From NCBI GenBank assembly GCA_035390965.1, contig DAOPKE010000004.1, positions 1 through 63,453 of the forward strand: a DNA stretch of 63,453 nucleotides, given 5' to 3'. The position numbers and the translations under genes are program-made. Every line of letters begins with the position of its first letter. Position 1 is the first letter of the stretch. The stretch comes from GWF2-43-63 sp035390965 (GTDB taxonomy: Bacteria > Bacteroidota > Bacteroidia > Bacteroidales > DTU049). This document shows, piece by piece, positions 44,573-53,001 of this stretch. The notes under the pieces are model-generated. The model worked only from the letters and a program-made list of their open reading frames with translations, made no database searches and was not told the DNA's origin.

Positions 44573-44790
44573 TCGTATTTCGTATCTCATATTTCATATC
44601 TCACATTTCTTATCTCGTATTTCGTGTTTCATCTCTCGCATTTCAAACGTATCTCATATTTCCACATGCGCCGAACCTGTCACGTTTCAAGTGAGCGCCA
44701 CATCCGTTCGTATTTCATATTTCGTATTTCATATTTCGTATTTCGTATTTTGTATTTCGTATTTTGTATTTTGTATTTCGTATTTTTCAC
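44573..44790. repeat. long GTATTTC/CATATTTC-type heptad array
   Basis: About ten consecutive 7-bp words (CGTATTT CGTATCT CATATTT CATATCT CACATTT CTTATCT ...) occur at 44573-44650. A spacer follows, then at 44709-44790 another run of RTATTTY words with exact 7-bp period. All reading frames stay open, so apparent ORFs here are artefacts. Confidence 0.8.
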
Positions 44791-44828
44791 CCCTTCACAC
44801 TTCCTTATTCCTTGTTCATTATTCTTAT

Positions 44829-44836
44829 TATCTTTG
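44829..44836 (+). promoter_or_regulatory. -7 box (TATCTTTG) upstream of hutH
   Basis: TAnnTTTG just after the heptad array. It gives a leader of about 165 bases before the hutH ATG, with a 19-codon open frame (44854-44913) in it. Confidence 0.5.
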
Positions 44837-45001
44837 CATCAAATTACAAGGCATGTCCAACTGGATATTGATTTTTCTTGTGCAACTCAACCGCACCGGC
44901 CTATTTGCCTGAGGCCTCCTGATTCCATTTCACATCTTAATAAAAAACGCAGCACCGGCATGACCGATGTTGTTGACATTTGCAAATCAAACAACCAAAA
45001 A

Positions 45002-46501
45002 ATGAAAAAACAAACACTGATCATAAAATCCGAAATTCGTTTTGCTGACATCGAACCTATCATGCTGGGGCATGTTCAAGTTGAACTTTCTGCTGCCGCG
45101 CTGAAAAAAATAAATATCTGCCGGCAATATCTGAATCAGAAAATTGAAAAATCAGATGCACCTGTGTATGGCATCAACACTGGATTCGGCTCATTGTGCA
45201 ATACCAGTGTTGGCAAAAAAGACCTGTCCAAACTGCAGGAAAACCTGGTGCTTTCACATGCATGCGGTCTGGGCAATGAAGTCCGACCGGAAATTGTGCG
45301 CCTTATGATGGTGCTCAAAATTCAGGCATTGTCGCTCGGACATTCGGGTGTACAAACCGATACCGTACAGCTGCTGGCCGATATGTACAACAACGATATC
45401 CTGCCTGTTGTTTACGAACAGGGCTCACTGGGTGCGTCGGGCGATCTGGCCCCGCTGGCACACATGTGCCTGCCGCTCATTGGCAAAGGCGATGTAATTT
45501 ATCAGGGAAACCGCATGTCGTCGAAACAGGCTTTTAAAACGGTTGGTCTCAAAACGGTCCAGCTTCAGTCAAAAGAAGGACTGGCGCTGCTCAACGGAAC
45601 TCAGTTCATGTCGGCGCATGGGGCATATGCGCTTGTAATGAGCAAAAACCTGATGCAATGGGCTAATCATACTGCTGCCCTGTCGCTCGAAGCCTTCGAC
45701 GGCCGCACCGATCCTTTCCATCCGATGATTCAGTCCGTCCGCCCGCATCCGGGACAAATGCAGGTTGCCAACGCCATTAATAAAATCCTGAAAGGAAGTA
45801 AAATTGCTGCCCGTAAAAAACAGCAGGTGCAGGATCCCTATTCATTTCGCTGCATTCCTCAGGTTCACGGCGCTACCTGGGACACCATTCAATATGTCAA
45901 TGAGGTTTTCAAACGCGAAATCAACAGCGTGACCGACAATCCGACTGTGTTTCCCGATACCGACCTGATTATTTCTGCCGGAAACTTTCACGGGCAGCCA
46001 CTCGCACTGGCTTTCGACTTTCTGGGCATCGCCATGTCCGAACTGGCCAATATCAGCGAACGCAGAATTTATCAGTTGATAAATGGTAAACACGGGCTTC
46101 CAAATTATCTGGTTGCAAACCCGGGCCTGAACAGCGGTTTCATGATTCCGCAATACACAGCTGCTTCGATTGTGAGCCAGAACAAACAACTTGCAACACC
46201 CGCCAGTGTCGATAGCATTGAATCGAGCCAGGGACAGGAAGATCACGTGAGCATGGGCGCCAATGCAGCTACCAAGACCATCCGCATTCTGGAAAATGTG
46301 GAGAAAGTACTGGCCATCGAACTCATGGCCGCCGCACAGGCACTTGAATTCCGCAGACCTGAAACATCATCGTCTTACATGGAAAAACTGATTGCCGAAT
46401 ACCGCAAAGAAGTTCCTTTCATTCAACAGGATGACTACATGAGCGTCCATATGCACAGGAGCATTGAATTTATGCGGACATTCAAATTAAAGGCTGAGTA
46501 A
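45002..46501 (+). CDS. hutH: histidine ammonia-lyase (HutH)
   Basis: A 499-residue enzyme that converts histidine to urocanate and ammonia. The start is the ATG at 45002 (MKKQTLIIKSE); an in-frame extension back through the repeat array is rejected. The cofactor precursor Ala-Ser-Gly (MIO) lies in GSLGASGDLAPLAHM near residue 145; NTGFGSL is the catalytic Tyr-loop neighbour, and QDPYSFRC and ESSQGQEDHVSMG are typical. Length is normal. No other hut genes are nearby, so the complete histidine pathway would be elsewhere. Confidence 0.95.
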   Translation: MKKQTLIIKSEIRFADIEPIMLGHVQVELSAAALKKINICRQYLNQKIEKSDAPVYGINTGFGSLCNTSVGKKDLSKLQENLVLSHACGLGNEVRPEIVRLMMVLKIQALSLGHSGVQTDTVQLLADMYNNDILPVVYEQGSLGASGDLAPLAHMCLPLIGKGDVIYQGNRMSSKQAFKTVGLKTVQLQSKEGLALLNGTQFMSAHGAYALVMSKNLMQWANHTAALSLEAFDGRTDPFHPMIQSVRPHPGQMQVANAINKILKGSKIAARKKQQVQDPYSFRCIPQVHGATWDTIQYVNEVFKREINSVTDNPTVFPDTDLIISAGNFHGQPLALAFDFLGIAMSELANISERRIYQLINGKHGLPNYLVANPGLNSGFMIPQYTAASIVSQNKQLATPASVDSIESSQGQEDHVSMGANAATKTIRILENVEKVLAIELMAAAQALEFRRPETSSSYMEKLIAEYRKEVPFIQQDDYMSVHMHRSIEFMRTFKLKAE

Positions 46502-46720
46502 AGAACACTGAACAAGGAACACTGAACAAGGAANNNNNNNNNNNNNNNNNNNNNNNNNNNNNNNNNNNNNNNNNNNNNNNNNNNNNNNNNNNNNNNNNNN
46601 NNNNNNNNNNNNNNNNNNNNNNNNNNNNNNNNNGAACACTGAACAAGGAACACTGAACAAGGAAGTGTGAAGTGTGGAGTGAATACTGAATCATGAACAC
46701 TGAACGATTTTAGAATATCG
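46502..46720. repeat. GAACACT/GAACAAG heptad array with assembly gap
   Basis: GAACACT GAACAAG repeats flank a run of 100 N (46534-46633) on both sides; the gap was scaffolded across the array. Downstream the period of seven continues (GAAGTGT GAAGTGT GGAGTGA ATACTGA ATCATGA ACACTGA). Confidence 0.85.
46534..46633. other. assembly gap (100 N)
   Basis: Exactly 100 undetermined bases; true length unknown. Both sides are the same heptad repeat. Confidence 0.99.
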
Positions 46721-46949
46721 ATCGGTGCCCTTCGACAAGCTCGACTACAAATTTTTGATTTTTGATCGGAAGGGCGAAGTAAAGACAAGAGTATTTGAAG
46801 TACCGTTCTACTTGATGAACATTAAGAACTTGATGAACTCTATTCGAACATTGAACACTGACGGACGAAGGAATGGTCGGTTTAAGTCCGCCGCGACCGA
46901 CGAAGGACGAAGTTGAGAAGTGAGCATTGAATGATGAATCGCTTATTCA
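46721..46949. repeat. degenerate intergenic DNA with ATTTTTG heptads
   Basis: The words ATTTTTG ATTTTTG ATCGGAA GGGCGAA at 46751-46780 resemble 25990-26035. The open frame of 63 codons here lies in repeat-derived DNA and is not called as a gene. Confidence 0.6.
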
Positions 46950-47048
46950 ATTTTTGTATTTTACATTATACATTTTCTAATCATTTTTGTATTTCGTAAA
47001 ATACATTTTCCACCCATTTTTGTATTTTCTAAAATACAATTTACCCCA
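46950..47048. repeat. three 33-bp tandem repeats
   Basis: Units start at 46950, 46983 and 47016. Each begins ATTTTTGTATTT and contains an inverted repeat of the type GTATTTT...AAAATAC, followed by a C-rich end (CATTTTCCACC). There is no spacer between units. Confidence 0.85.
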
Positions 47049-47110
47049 GACGGCATCCCAACACGCTTTCGACACGAAATGCCACTTTGACTGTTTGGGT
47101 TTTTGTATTG

Positions 47111-47363
47111 ATTATACCAAAATAAAATATATAATAGTCCGATTTGCAATGGTCGACTCCGGAGGAGTCATATATCTGTAGATTATCATCACAACAAACA
47201 ACGACTCCGGAGGAGTCGAATGTAATGGAGTAGTGTCTTCAAATAATGCCTGAATATATGCGACCCGCCAGCCATGTGCTGATCCTGACGAAGCAACGTG
47301 GATCGGTCATCAATCTTCACTGAAACACATCTGCCGGAAATATATTTCAAAATGGTATAAAAT
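47111..47363. mobile_element. MITE/REP-like element, copy 2
   Basis: Related to 40857-41139: shared left end (AAATATATAATAG), two CGACTCCGGAGGAGTCG stem-loops (47156-47170 and 47201-47219) with a CTGTAGA word between, and a shared right end (CATCAATCTTCACTGAAACA ... AATATATTTCAAAATGGTAT). The ends are imperfect inverted repeats (TATACCA...AAATATAT, 16 of 20). No transposase gene lies within. Confidence 0.75.
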
Positions 47364-47651
47364 AAATAGCTCTGCAATTTTCTGTATGGTGAATTTCTCA
47401 ATTTCGATACAGAATGGTTTGTATCATTTATCAGTCACAAAATATTAGCAGCACCTGTTTCCGCCTAACCCGCCCGACTCATACAACCAAGTCCCCCGTA
47501 CGATATCGTCAGTGGGGTCTCCTGAAATGTAGATTCAGCAAGGGCTATGACGGTTTTCCGGGAGATCCCGGCACCGAAGCAAGAGCTTTTTCTCATACAC
47601 TGACCGGGAATTTTCTGCGCCTTTGATTTAGCAGCTTTCGTTTGACAAAGG
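47364..47651. other. unassigned intergenic DNA
   Basis: I see no gene, RNA or clear repeat here. The short open frames have no recognisable product. Confidence 0.5.
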
Positions 47652-47720
47652 CCAAGTGGCCGTTGACGAAGGTTTTGGCGATGGTGGCCGGCAGGGTTTC
47701 GCCTTCGAGGGGCGACCAGC
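47652..47720 (-). pseudogene. 69-bp duplicated fragment of the dihydroorotase gene 3' end
   Basis: Matches 48493-48561 at 66 of 69 positions. On the minus strand it encodes WSPLEGETLPATIAKTFVNG, part of the dihydroorotase C-terminus, but the frame is not joined to an intact gene. It is a partial-gene duplication or a remnant of a lost paralogue. Confidence 0.85.
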
Positions 47721-47793
47721 AAATCATCACATTTATCAGCATCGTTCAAACGCTGGTTATCCTGAAAATTTAAGATTAATACTTTTTGGCGTT

Positions 47794-48396
47794 TTAATAC
47801 TGTAGAGAAATAAGTTCAGCAGTCCAATGCATGTAAGGTTCACAGCGGGTTAATAAATATGCATTGAATTCAGCAAGAAAATCAGGATGAAATTTTTCAC
47901 CAAATGAGTCAATAATTTTTGTTTCATAATTATCAATTACATCGACCACGCAGTTGTCAACGATATTCTGATCAATAGGCTGATTCTTTGTTTTCTCAAT
48001 CAACATGGCTGTGAATGCTTCTCCAACCAGCACGGTTGTTTCTGAGAGTTCCGGAACAGAATCACAATTAAACATCGTCATTCTTTGAAACGGAACACAT
48101 TTTTTCATCAGCTGAAAAATGATTTCCTGATTCACATGCTTTATTGCATCAGTCTCAGATAAATCCGGATTTTGTGCTTTGTAATTCTTACCTATTGAAA
48201 TAATGTCTTCTGCATGTGAAAAAAGACTAAGTGTCAGCAAAGGTTTTGAATCACGGATTATTTCCTCCTTTGATTTTGAAAAATCAATAGCAGACAAGCT
48301 GTCACAAACATCATCGGCAATGGAAATTTCAGTAACCTGCGCCTGCAAAGCCGAAAAGCCGGATAACAACAATAATAGTATTAAAAGATTTCTCAT
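47794..48396 (-). CDS. exported protein of unknown function
   Basis: A 200-residue protein with a signal peptide (MRNLLILLLLLSGFSALQAQ). The mature part is helical and acidic with five cysteines (VCDSL, KKCVPF, MFNCDS, DNCVVD, TRCEPY), which might form disulfides after export. I do not recognise the family. It lies 31 bases from the dihydroorotase gene on the same strand, possibly as the last gene of that operon. Confidence 0.7.
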   Translation of the reverse strand: MRNLLILLLLLSGFSALQAQVTEISIADDVCDSLSAIDFSKSKEEIIRDSKPLLTLSLFSHAEDIISIGKNYKAQNPDLSETDAIKHVNQEIIFQLMKKCVPFQRMTMFNCDSVPELSETTVLVGEAFTAMLIEKTKNQPIDQNIVDNCVVDVIDNYETKIIDSFGEKFHPDFLAEFNAYLLTRCEPYMHWTAELISLQY

Positions 48397-48427
48397 ACGT
48401 GAGAGCCAAAAAATATTTTACCAAGCA

Positions 48428-49774
48428 TTAATCCCTCTCAAACCCCAACCGCTTCCCCACTTTCGTACCGACAATTTTTCCGTTGTCCCAGACCAGGTGG
48501 CCGTTGACGAAGGTTTTGGCGATGGTGGAGGGCAGGGTTTCGCCTTCGAGGGGCGACCAGCCGCATTTGTAGAGGATATTGGATTTGGTGATTTTGTATT
48601 TCTTTGAAGTGTCGACCAGCACCAGATCGGCGTAATAGCCCTCGCGGATGAAGCCACGTCTGGAGACATTGAACAGAATGGCCGGGTTGTGACACATGTA
48701 TTTCACCACATCGGCCAGCGACCACAAACCCGATTCGCTCATGGCAATCATGGCCTGCAGACTGTGCTGCACCATAGGTCCGCCCGAAGGCGCATCAAAA
48801 TAAGGTTTCATTTTTTCGGCTAATAAATGCGGCGCATGATCAGTAGCGATCACATCGAGCAAACCCGCTTTCAGTCCTTCGCGCAGCGCCTTGCGGTCTT
48901 CGGCGGTTTTGATGGCCGGGTTCCATTTCACCAGATTGTCGTGCGTGCGGTAATAATCGTTGGTAAACCACAGGTGATGCACACAGACTTCGGCGGTGAT
49001 GCGTTTTTTTTCAAGCGGCATTCCGGCATCGAAAAGTTCCAGTTCCTTTGCCGTTGACACATGAAAAACATGGAGCCGGGTTTTCTTTTTGCGCGCCAGT
49101 GCCACCGCGTACGACGAAGATTTGAAGCAGGCTTCGGCACTGCGGATGGAAGGATGCACCGATGCACTGATTTCGTCGCCGAAAAAGTCTTTAAAGGATT
49201 CTGCATTCCGGCGGATAATTTCATCGTCCTCGCAATGCGCAGCAACGATATGCGGCGTCTCAGCGAAAAGTTGTTCAATGGTTTTCGGATTATCGACCAA
49301 CAGATTTCCGGTAGATGAACCTAAAAATATTTTCACGCCGCAAACGGTATCCAGTGGCGTTTTCAGCACTTCTTCGATGTTGTCGTTCGACACACCCATG
49401 TAGAAACTGTAATTGGCCAGCGAATCTTTCGAAGCAATTTTATATTTGTCTTCGAGCAGATCCTGCGTGAGTGTGGGCGGTTTGGTGTTGGGCATTTCCA
49501 TGTACGATGTCACGCCACCGGCAACAGCAGCGCGGCTTTCGGAGTATATGGTGGCTTTTTCTTCCATGCCCGGCTGGCGGAAATGCACCTGATCGTCGAT
49601 GACACCCGGCAACAGATATTGTCCTTTGGCATCGATGGCCGTATAGCCGGCGGGAGTTTTGGAATTTTTTCCTTCGTTGATTTTTTTAATCAATCCACCG
49701 GAAATAAAAACTTCGCCCTCAAAGATCCTGCTTTCGTTGACGATCCGGGCGTTGAAGATGTGATAAGATTCCAT
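48428..49774 (-). CDS. pyrC: dihydroorotase (amidohydrolase family)
   Basis: A 448-residue amidohydrolase that closes carbamoyl aspartate to dihydroorotate in pyrimidine synthesis. The metal-binding start is VIDDQVHFRQPG, with GVTSYMEMPNTKP, HCEDDEI, HVST and VIATDHAPH later. The first His of the usual H-x-H is Gln here, which I believe is normal for Bacteroidota dihydroorotases. The C-terminal GWSPLEGETLPSTIAKTFVNG segment is repeated as a fragment at 47652-47720. An allantoinase or hydantoinase function is less likely. The gene starts one base into the stop of the upstream glycosyltransferase. Confidence 0.88.
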   Translation of the reverse strand: MESYHIFNARIVNESRIFEGEVFISGGLIKKINEGKNSKTPAGYTAIDAKGQYLLPGVIDDQVHFRQPGMEEKATIYSESRAAVAGGVTSYMEMPNTKPPTLTQDLLEDKYKIASKDSLANYSFYMGVSNDNIEEVLKTPLDTVCGVKIFLGSSTGNLLVDNPKTIEQLFAETPHIVAAHCEDDEIIRRNAESFKDFFGDEISASVHPSIRSAEACFKSSSYAVALARKKKTRLHVFHVSTAKELELFDAGMPLEKKRITAEVCVHHLWFTNDYYRTHDNLVKWNPAIKTAEDRKALREGLKAGLLDVIATDHAPHLLAEKMKPYFDAPSGGPMVQHSLQAMIAMSESGLWSLADVVKYMCHNPAILFNVSRRGFIREGYYADLVLVDTSKKYKITKSNILYKCGWSPLEGETLPSTIAKTFVNGHLVWDNGKIVGTKVGKRLGFERD

Positions 49775-50508
49775 TACTGTTTTTTATGACGGCGCTTTGT
49801 GTTGCGCAAACGTAGCTGAATAACACCAAAAAAAGCTTCTCGTATAATTCCCTTAGTCATTTTCGACTGACCCAATGTGCGGTCGGTAAAGATGATCGGC
49901 ACTTCCTTGATGGAGAAACCAAGTTTATGCACCGTATATTTCATTTCAATCTGGAAGGCGTAACCGAGGAAAGAAATTTTTTCGAAGCGGATGGCATCGA
50001 GTACTTTGCGTGTGTAGCAAACAAAACCTGCGGTAGTGTCGCGCACTTTCATGCGGGTAATAAAACGCACATAGGCCGAAGCGTAGTAGCTGAGCAGCAC
50101 ACGGCCCATCGGCCAGTTGACGACATTCACGCCGGTGATATAGCGCGAGCCGACCGACATATCGTAGCCGTCGTCGTGGCAGGCTTTATATAAGCGAATC
50201 AGGTCATCGGGGTTGTGGCTGAAGTCGGCATCCATTTCAAAAATATATTCATAGCCATGAGCCAGGGCCCATTTGAAACCGTGAATATAAGCAGTGCCCA
50301 GCCCGAGTTTACCTTTGCGTTCTTCGATATGCAGGCGGTCATTGAATTCAGGGATTAAACCTTTTACAATATCGGCGGTTCCATCGGGGGAATTATCCTC
50401 GATGATGAGAATATGAAAGTCTTTTTCGAGAGAAAAAACCTTTCGGATAATATTTTCAATATTCTCCTTCTCGTTGTAGGTTGGAATGATAACTAATGAA
50501 TCGGACAC
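49774..50508 (-). CDS. polyprenol-phosphate mannose synthase-like GT2
   Basis: A 244-residue family 2 glycosyltransferase of the Dpm1 type: SLVIIPTYNEKENIENII, IIEDNSPDGTADIV, FEMDADFSHNPDDL (DxD) and SVGSRYITGVNVVNWP. It moves mannose or another sugar from a nucleotide to polyprenyl phosphate at the cytoplasmic face of the membrane. The Bacteroidota homologues lack the second membrane domain. It overlaps the dihydroorotase gene by one base. The -7 box is at 50523-50530. Confidence 0.9.
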   Translation of the reverse strand: MSDSLVIIPTYNEKENIENIIRKVFSLEKDFHILIIEDNSPDGTADIVKGLIPEFNDRLHIEERKGKLGLGTAYIHGFKWALAHGYEYIFEMDADFSHNPDDLIRLYKACHDDGYDMSVGSRYITGVNVVNWPMGRVLLSYYASAYVRFITRMKVRDTTAGFVCYTRKVLDAIRFEKISFLGYAFQIEMKYTVHKLGFSIKEVPIIFTDRTLGQSKMTKGIIREAFFGVIQLRLRNTKRRHKKQ

Positions 50509-50522
50509 GGCATTGATTTGCG

Positions 50523-50530
50523 CAAATGTA
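50523..50530 (-). promoter_or_regulatory. -7 box (TACATTTG) for the glycosyltransferase
   Basis: TAnnTTTG on the minus strand, 15 bases before the ATG at 50508. Confidence 0.5.
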
Positions 50531-50584
50531 AAAAAAAAACCTGATTTTCGTTAAAAAAAAATTGACATTTATGTAAATAAGTTA

Positions 50585-50592
50585 TATATTTA
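50585..50592 (+). promoter_or_regulatory. -7-like box (TATATTTA) for lpxK
   Basis: One mismatch from TAnnTTTG, nine bases before the lpxK ATG. Confidence 0.4.
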
Positions 50593-50600
50593 CCCCCATT

Positions 50601-51674
50601 ATGGGGTTAAGATTTCTACTATTCCCCTTTCAATGGGGTTACATATTGTTAATTTCTCTCAGAAAACTGCTGTATGCCGTTGGGATTAAACGACGGCGCA
50701 CATTCAATATGCCCATAATCTGCATTGGGAATCTGAATGCAGGCGGATCGGGCAAAACACCGCATACGAAATATTTTGCTCAATTACTCCAGCGCAACCA
50801 TTACAAAATTGCCATTATACTGAGAGGATACAAACGCAGCACGCGTGGTTTCATTCACTGCAACACAGATCACACTGTAGCTGAAATAGGTGATGAAGCA
50901 TATGAATATGTAAGAAATTTAGACGAAAAAACAAACATCTTCGTTTGTGAGCGACGCAGAAAAGGCATTAAGGAAATCATGAATAAATTTCCTGAAACAG
51001 ATGTAATATTAATGGACGATGGGTTTCAGCATCTGGCTGTTAAAGCAGGGATGTATATTTTATTGACCGATTACCTGCAGCCGTATTGGAAAGATCATGT
51101 TTTACCCATTGGAAAACTCCGGGAATGCAAGGCGGCAAAAAAGCGCGCCCATGTCATCATGGTTACCAAAACGCCAAAAGTATTTTCACCGCTGGTCAAG
51201 CGCGACCTTATTGAAAAAATCCGTCCACGCTATCATCAACATGTCGCATTTTCGTATCTTGATTACGGAAACCCTGTCCCTGTTTATGCCGAAGGAGATC
51301 AGCGCTTCACCGCCCCCGAAAACATTTATTCTGCCTTTCTGCTTTGCGGCATTGCCAATCCTTATCCCCTTGAAGAATTTCTAAAACGTAAATGCATCGA
51401 GCTGTATTCGCATAAATACCCTGATCATCACGCATATAAATTAAAAGAAATTGAAAAGCTCGCCTTCGATTTCAATAATCACATGATGAAAAATAAAGTA
51501 ATTTTTACAACAGAAAAAGATGTTTCGAGATTAATGCTGCCTGAGATTAAAGAAAAATTGGTAGATTTGCCATTCTTTTACATTCCGGTAACTATCGGAA
51601 TTCATGAAAGCAAAGAATTTAATCTTGACAAACTTATAATAGACTATGTTGGAAAAAATTGCAAAAACAGCTGA
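50601..51674 (+). CDS. lpxK: tetraacyldisaccharide 4'-kinase (LpxK)
   Basis: A 357-residue lipid A kinase that phosphorylates the 4' position of the lipid A disaccharide at the inner membrane. An N-terminal hydrophobic segment (residues 5-25) anchors it. The P-loop-like GNLNAGGSGKTPHTKYF follows, then ILRGYKRSTRGF, GDEAYEY and ILMDDGFQHL, which are LpxK signatures. Its end overlaps the purine nucleoside phosphorylase by 29 bases. Confidence 0.95.
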   Translation: MGLRFLLFPFQWGYILLISLRKLLYAVGIKRRRTFNMPIICIGNLNAGGSGKTPHTKYFAQLLQRNHYKIAIILRGYKRSTRGFIHCNTDHTVAEIGDEAYEYVRNLDEKTNIFVCERRRKGIKEIMNKFPETDVILMDDGFQHLAVKAGMYILLTDYLQPYWKDHVLPIGKLRECKAAKKRAHVIMVTKTPKVFSPLVKRDLIEKIRPRYHQHVAFSYLDYGNPVPVYAEGDQRFTAPENIYSAFLLCGIANPYPLEEFLKRKCIELYSHKYPDHHAYKLKEIEKLAFDFNNHMMKNKVIFTTEKDVSRLMLPEIKEKLVDLPFFYIPVTIGIHESKEFNLDKLIIDYVGKNCKNS

Positions 51675-52458
51675 CTTCATCCGCAGCAAAACCAAGCTCA
51701 GACCTCAGATTGCAATCGTTCTCGGAACAGGATTGGGAGGTTTGGTTAATGAAATAGAAATAATCGACAGCATCTCGTATAGCGAAATTCCCAATTTCCC
51801 GGTTTCAACCGTGAAAGGACATCAGGGGCGACTGATTTTCGGCCGTCTGAGCGGCAAAGACGTTATAGCCATGCAGGGTCGTTTCCATTTCTACGAGGGT
51901 TATACCATGCAAGAGGTTACATTTCCTTTCCGGGTCTTTAAAAATCTTGGAATTGAAACGCTGCTGTTATCAAACGCTGCCGGAGGCATGAATAAAAACT
52001 TCAAAGTCGGCGACATCATGTTCATCAACGATCACATCAATCTGATGGGAACCAATCCCCTGATTGGAAAAAACTACGATGAGCTGGGGCCCCGCTTTCC
52101 CGATTTCAGCGAACCATACGACCACAAACTTCTGGAAACCGCATTGGGTGCAGCAAAAGACCTGAGTATTCCGGTGCATCAGGGCGTATATGTAGCCATG
52201 AGCGGCCCGACTTTCGAAACCCCCGCCGAATACCGCTATGTGCGCATTATCGGTGGCGATGCCGTTGGAATGTCAACTGTTCCCGAAGCCATTGTTGCAC
52301 GCCATTCTTCGATGAAAGTATTTGCCGTTTCCATCATCACAGACCTGGGCGGCATGGACGAAGTTGTCGCTGTCAGCCACGAAGAAGTGATTGAAGCCGC
52401 CAACAAGGCAGAGCCGAAAATGACAGCCATCATCAAAGAGCTACTGAAAAGAATTTAA
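51646..52458 (+). CDS. punA: purine nucleoside phosphorylase, PunA/DeoD-trimeric type
   Basis: A 270-residue enzyme that splits purine nucleosides with phosphate in purine salvage. Motifs: IAIVLGTGLGGLVNEI, the VKGHQGRLIFGRLSGKDVIAMQGRFHFYEGY phosphate and substrate region, LSNAAGGMN, GPTFETPAEYR and GDAVGMSTVPE. Length is normal for the trimeric family. It overlaps lpxK by 29 bases, so it is translated from the same mRNA. A 12-bp hairpin follows. Confidence 0.95.
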   Translation: MLEKIAKTADFIRSKTKLRPQIAIVLGTGLGGLVNEIEIIDSISYSEIPNFPVSTVKGHQGRLIFGRLSGKDVIAMQGRFHFYEGYTMQEVTFPFRVFKNLGIETLLLSNAAGGMNKNFKVGDIMFINDHINLMGTNPLIGKNYDELGPRFPDFSEPYDHKLLETALGAAKDLSIPVHQGVYVAMSGPTFETPAEYRYVRIIGGDAVGMSTVPEAIVARHSSMKVFAVSIITDLGGMDEVVAVSHEEVIEAANKAEPKMTAIIKELLKRI

Positions 52459-52465
52459 GCCTAAA

Positions 52466-52500
52466 CCCTCGAAGGGTTCAAAACCCTTCGAGGTTTATTG
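52466..52500. terminator. bidirectional hairpin between punA and the HAD gene
   Basis: CCTCGAAGGGTT and AACCCTTCGAGG form a 12-bp stem with a 3-base loop, followed by TTTATTG. It sits between convergent genes. A related CCTTCGAAGGGTTTGA word lies at about 14902-14918. Confidence 0.7.
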
Positions 52501-52504
52501 GCAC

Positions 52505-52993
52505 CTACAGCAAAATTTTCAACAATTCTTTGAGCTCGCTGACAACATAATCAGCCAGCTCAAACGGACCTTCAGCCCCGGCATGATTCACCAGAATGGT
52601 TTTCATCCCTGCTGTTTTAGCACCTACAATATCTTTTTTATAATCATTACCAATCAGCACCGATTTGTCGATGCAGAAATCAGCTTCCATACAAATGCGC
52701 AGAAAAAACTCAGGATCGGGCTTACACACCCCCAGATCTTTGGATGTATAGTGATTTTTGAAATAATGATCGATTTTTCCCATTACCAGCGCTCTGCGCA
52801 TATCGGCCGTATCAGACTCACCCGCATTGGATGCCACAGACAAAACATATTTTGCGGACAGTTTTTCAAGAACCTCGGCGGCATTTGGAAAAACTTCAAT
52901 ACGCTCCCATTGATACATAGGTCCCGGCGTTCCGGGAAAGTCACGCATCAGTGTGTCGCCCCAATCAAATACAATGTGTTCAATTGCTTCCAT
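52505..52993 (-). CDS. HAD-superfamily hydrolase
   Basis: A protein of 162 residues from the ATG at 52993 (MEAIEHIVFDWGDTL). The nucleophile motif is FDWGDTLMR (D-x-x-x-T); SVASNAGES is motif II, CKPDPEFFLR carries the motif III Lys, and IGNDYKKDIVGAKTAGM the acidic motif IV. It is probably a small-molecule phosphatase of unknown substrate. It follows the radical SAM gene by eight bases on the same strand, suggesting a functional link or simple co-transcription. Confidence 0.85.
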   Translation of the reverse strand: MEAIEHIVFDWGDTLMRDFPGTPGPMYQWERIEVFPNAAEVLEKLSAKYVLSVASNAGESDTADMRRALVMGKIDHYFKNHYTSKDLGVCKPDPEFFLRICMEADFCIDKSVLIGNDYKKDIVGAKTAGMKTILVNHAGAEGPFELADYVVSELKELLKILL

Positions 52994-53001
52994 AAACTGT
53001 T

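Noticed and set aside
44529..44912. Open reading frame of 127 codons with aromatic repeats
   Set aside because: It is a translation of the 7-bp DNA array; every frame remains open across it, so openness is not evidence of a gene.
44624..45001. N-terminal extension of HutH
   Set aside because: It crosses the repeat array and the -7 box, and is absent from the usual ~500-residue enzyme.
46725..46916. 63-codon open frame
   Set aside because: Located in repeat-derived DNA with no recognisable product or promoter.
46950..47048. CRISPR-like array of three units
   Set aside because: The 33-bp units are contiguous and no spacers separate them.
48428..49774. Loss of a metal ligand (Gln in place of the first His) in dihydroorotase
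   Set aside because: The DDQVHFR form is, to my knowledge, common in Bacteroidota dihydroorotases, so it is not a defect specific to this gene.
52466..52500. Att site or integron-like recombination site
   Set aside because: It is a simple hairpin between convergent genes with no integrase nearby; a terminator is the simpler reading.
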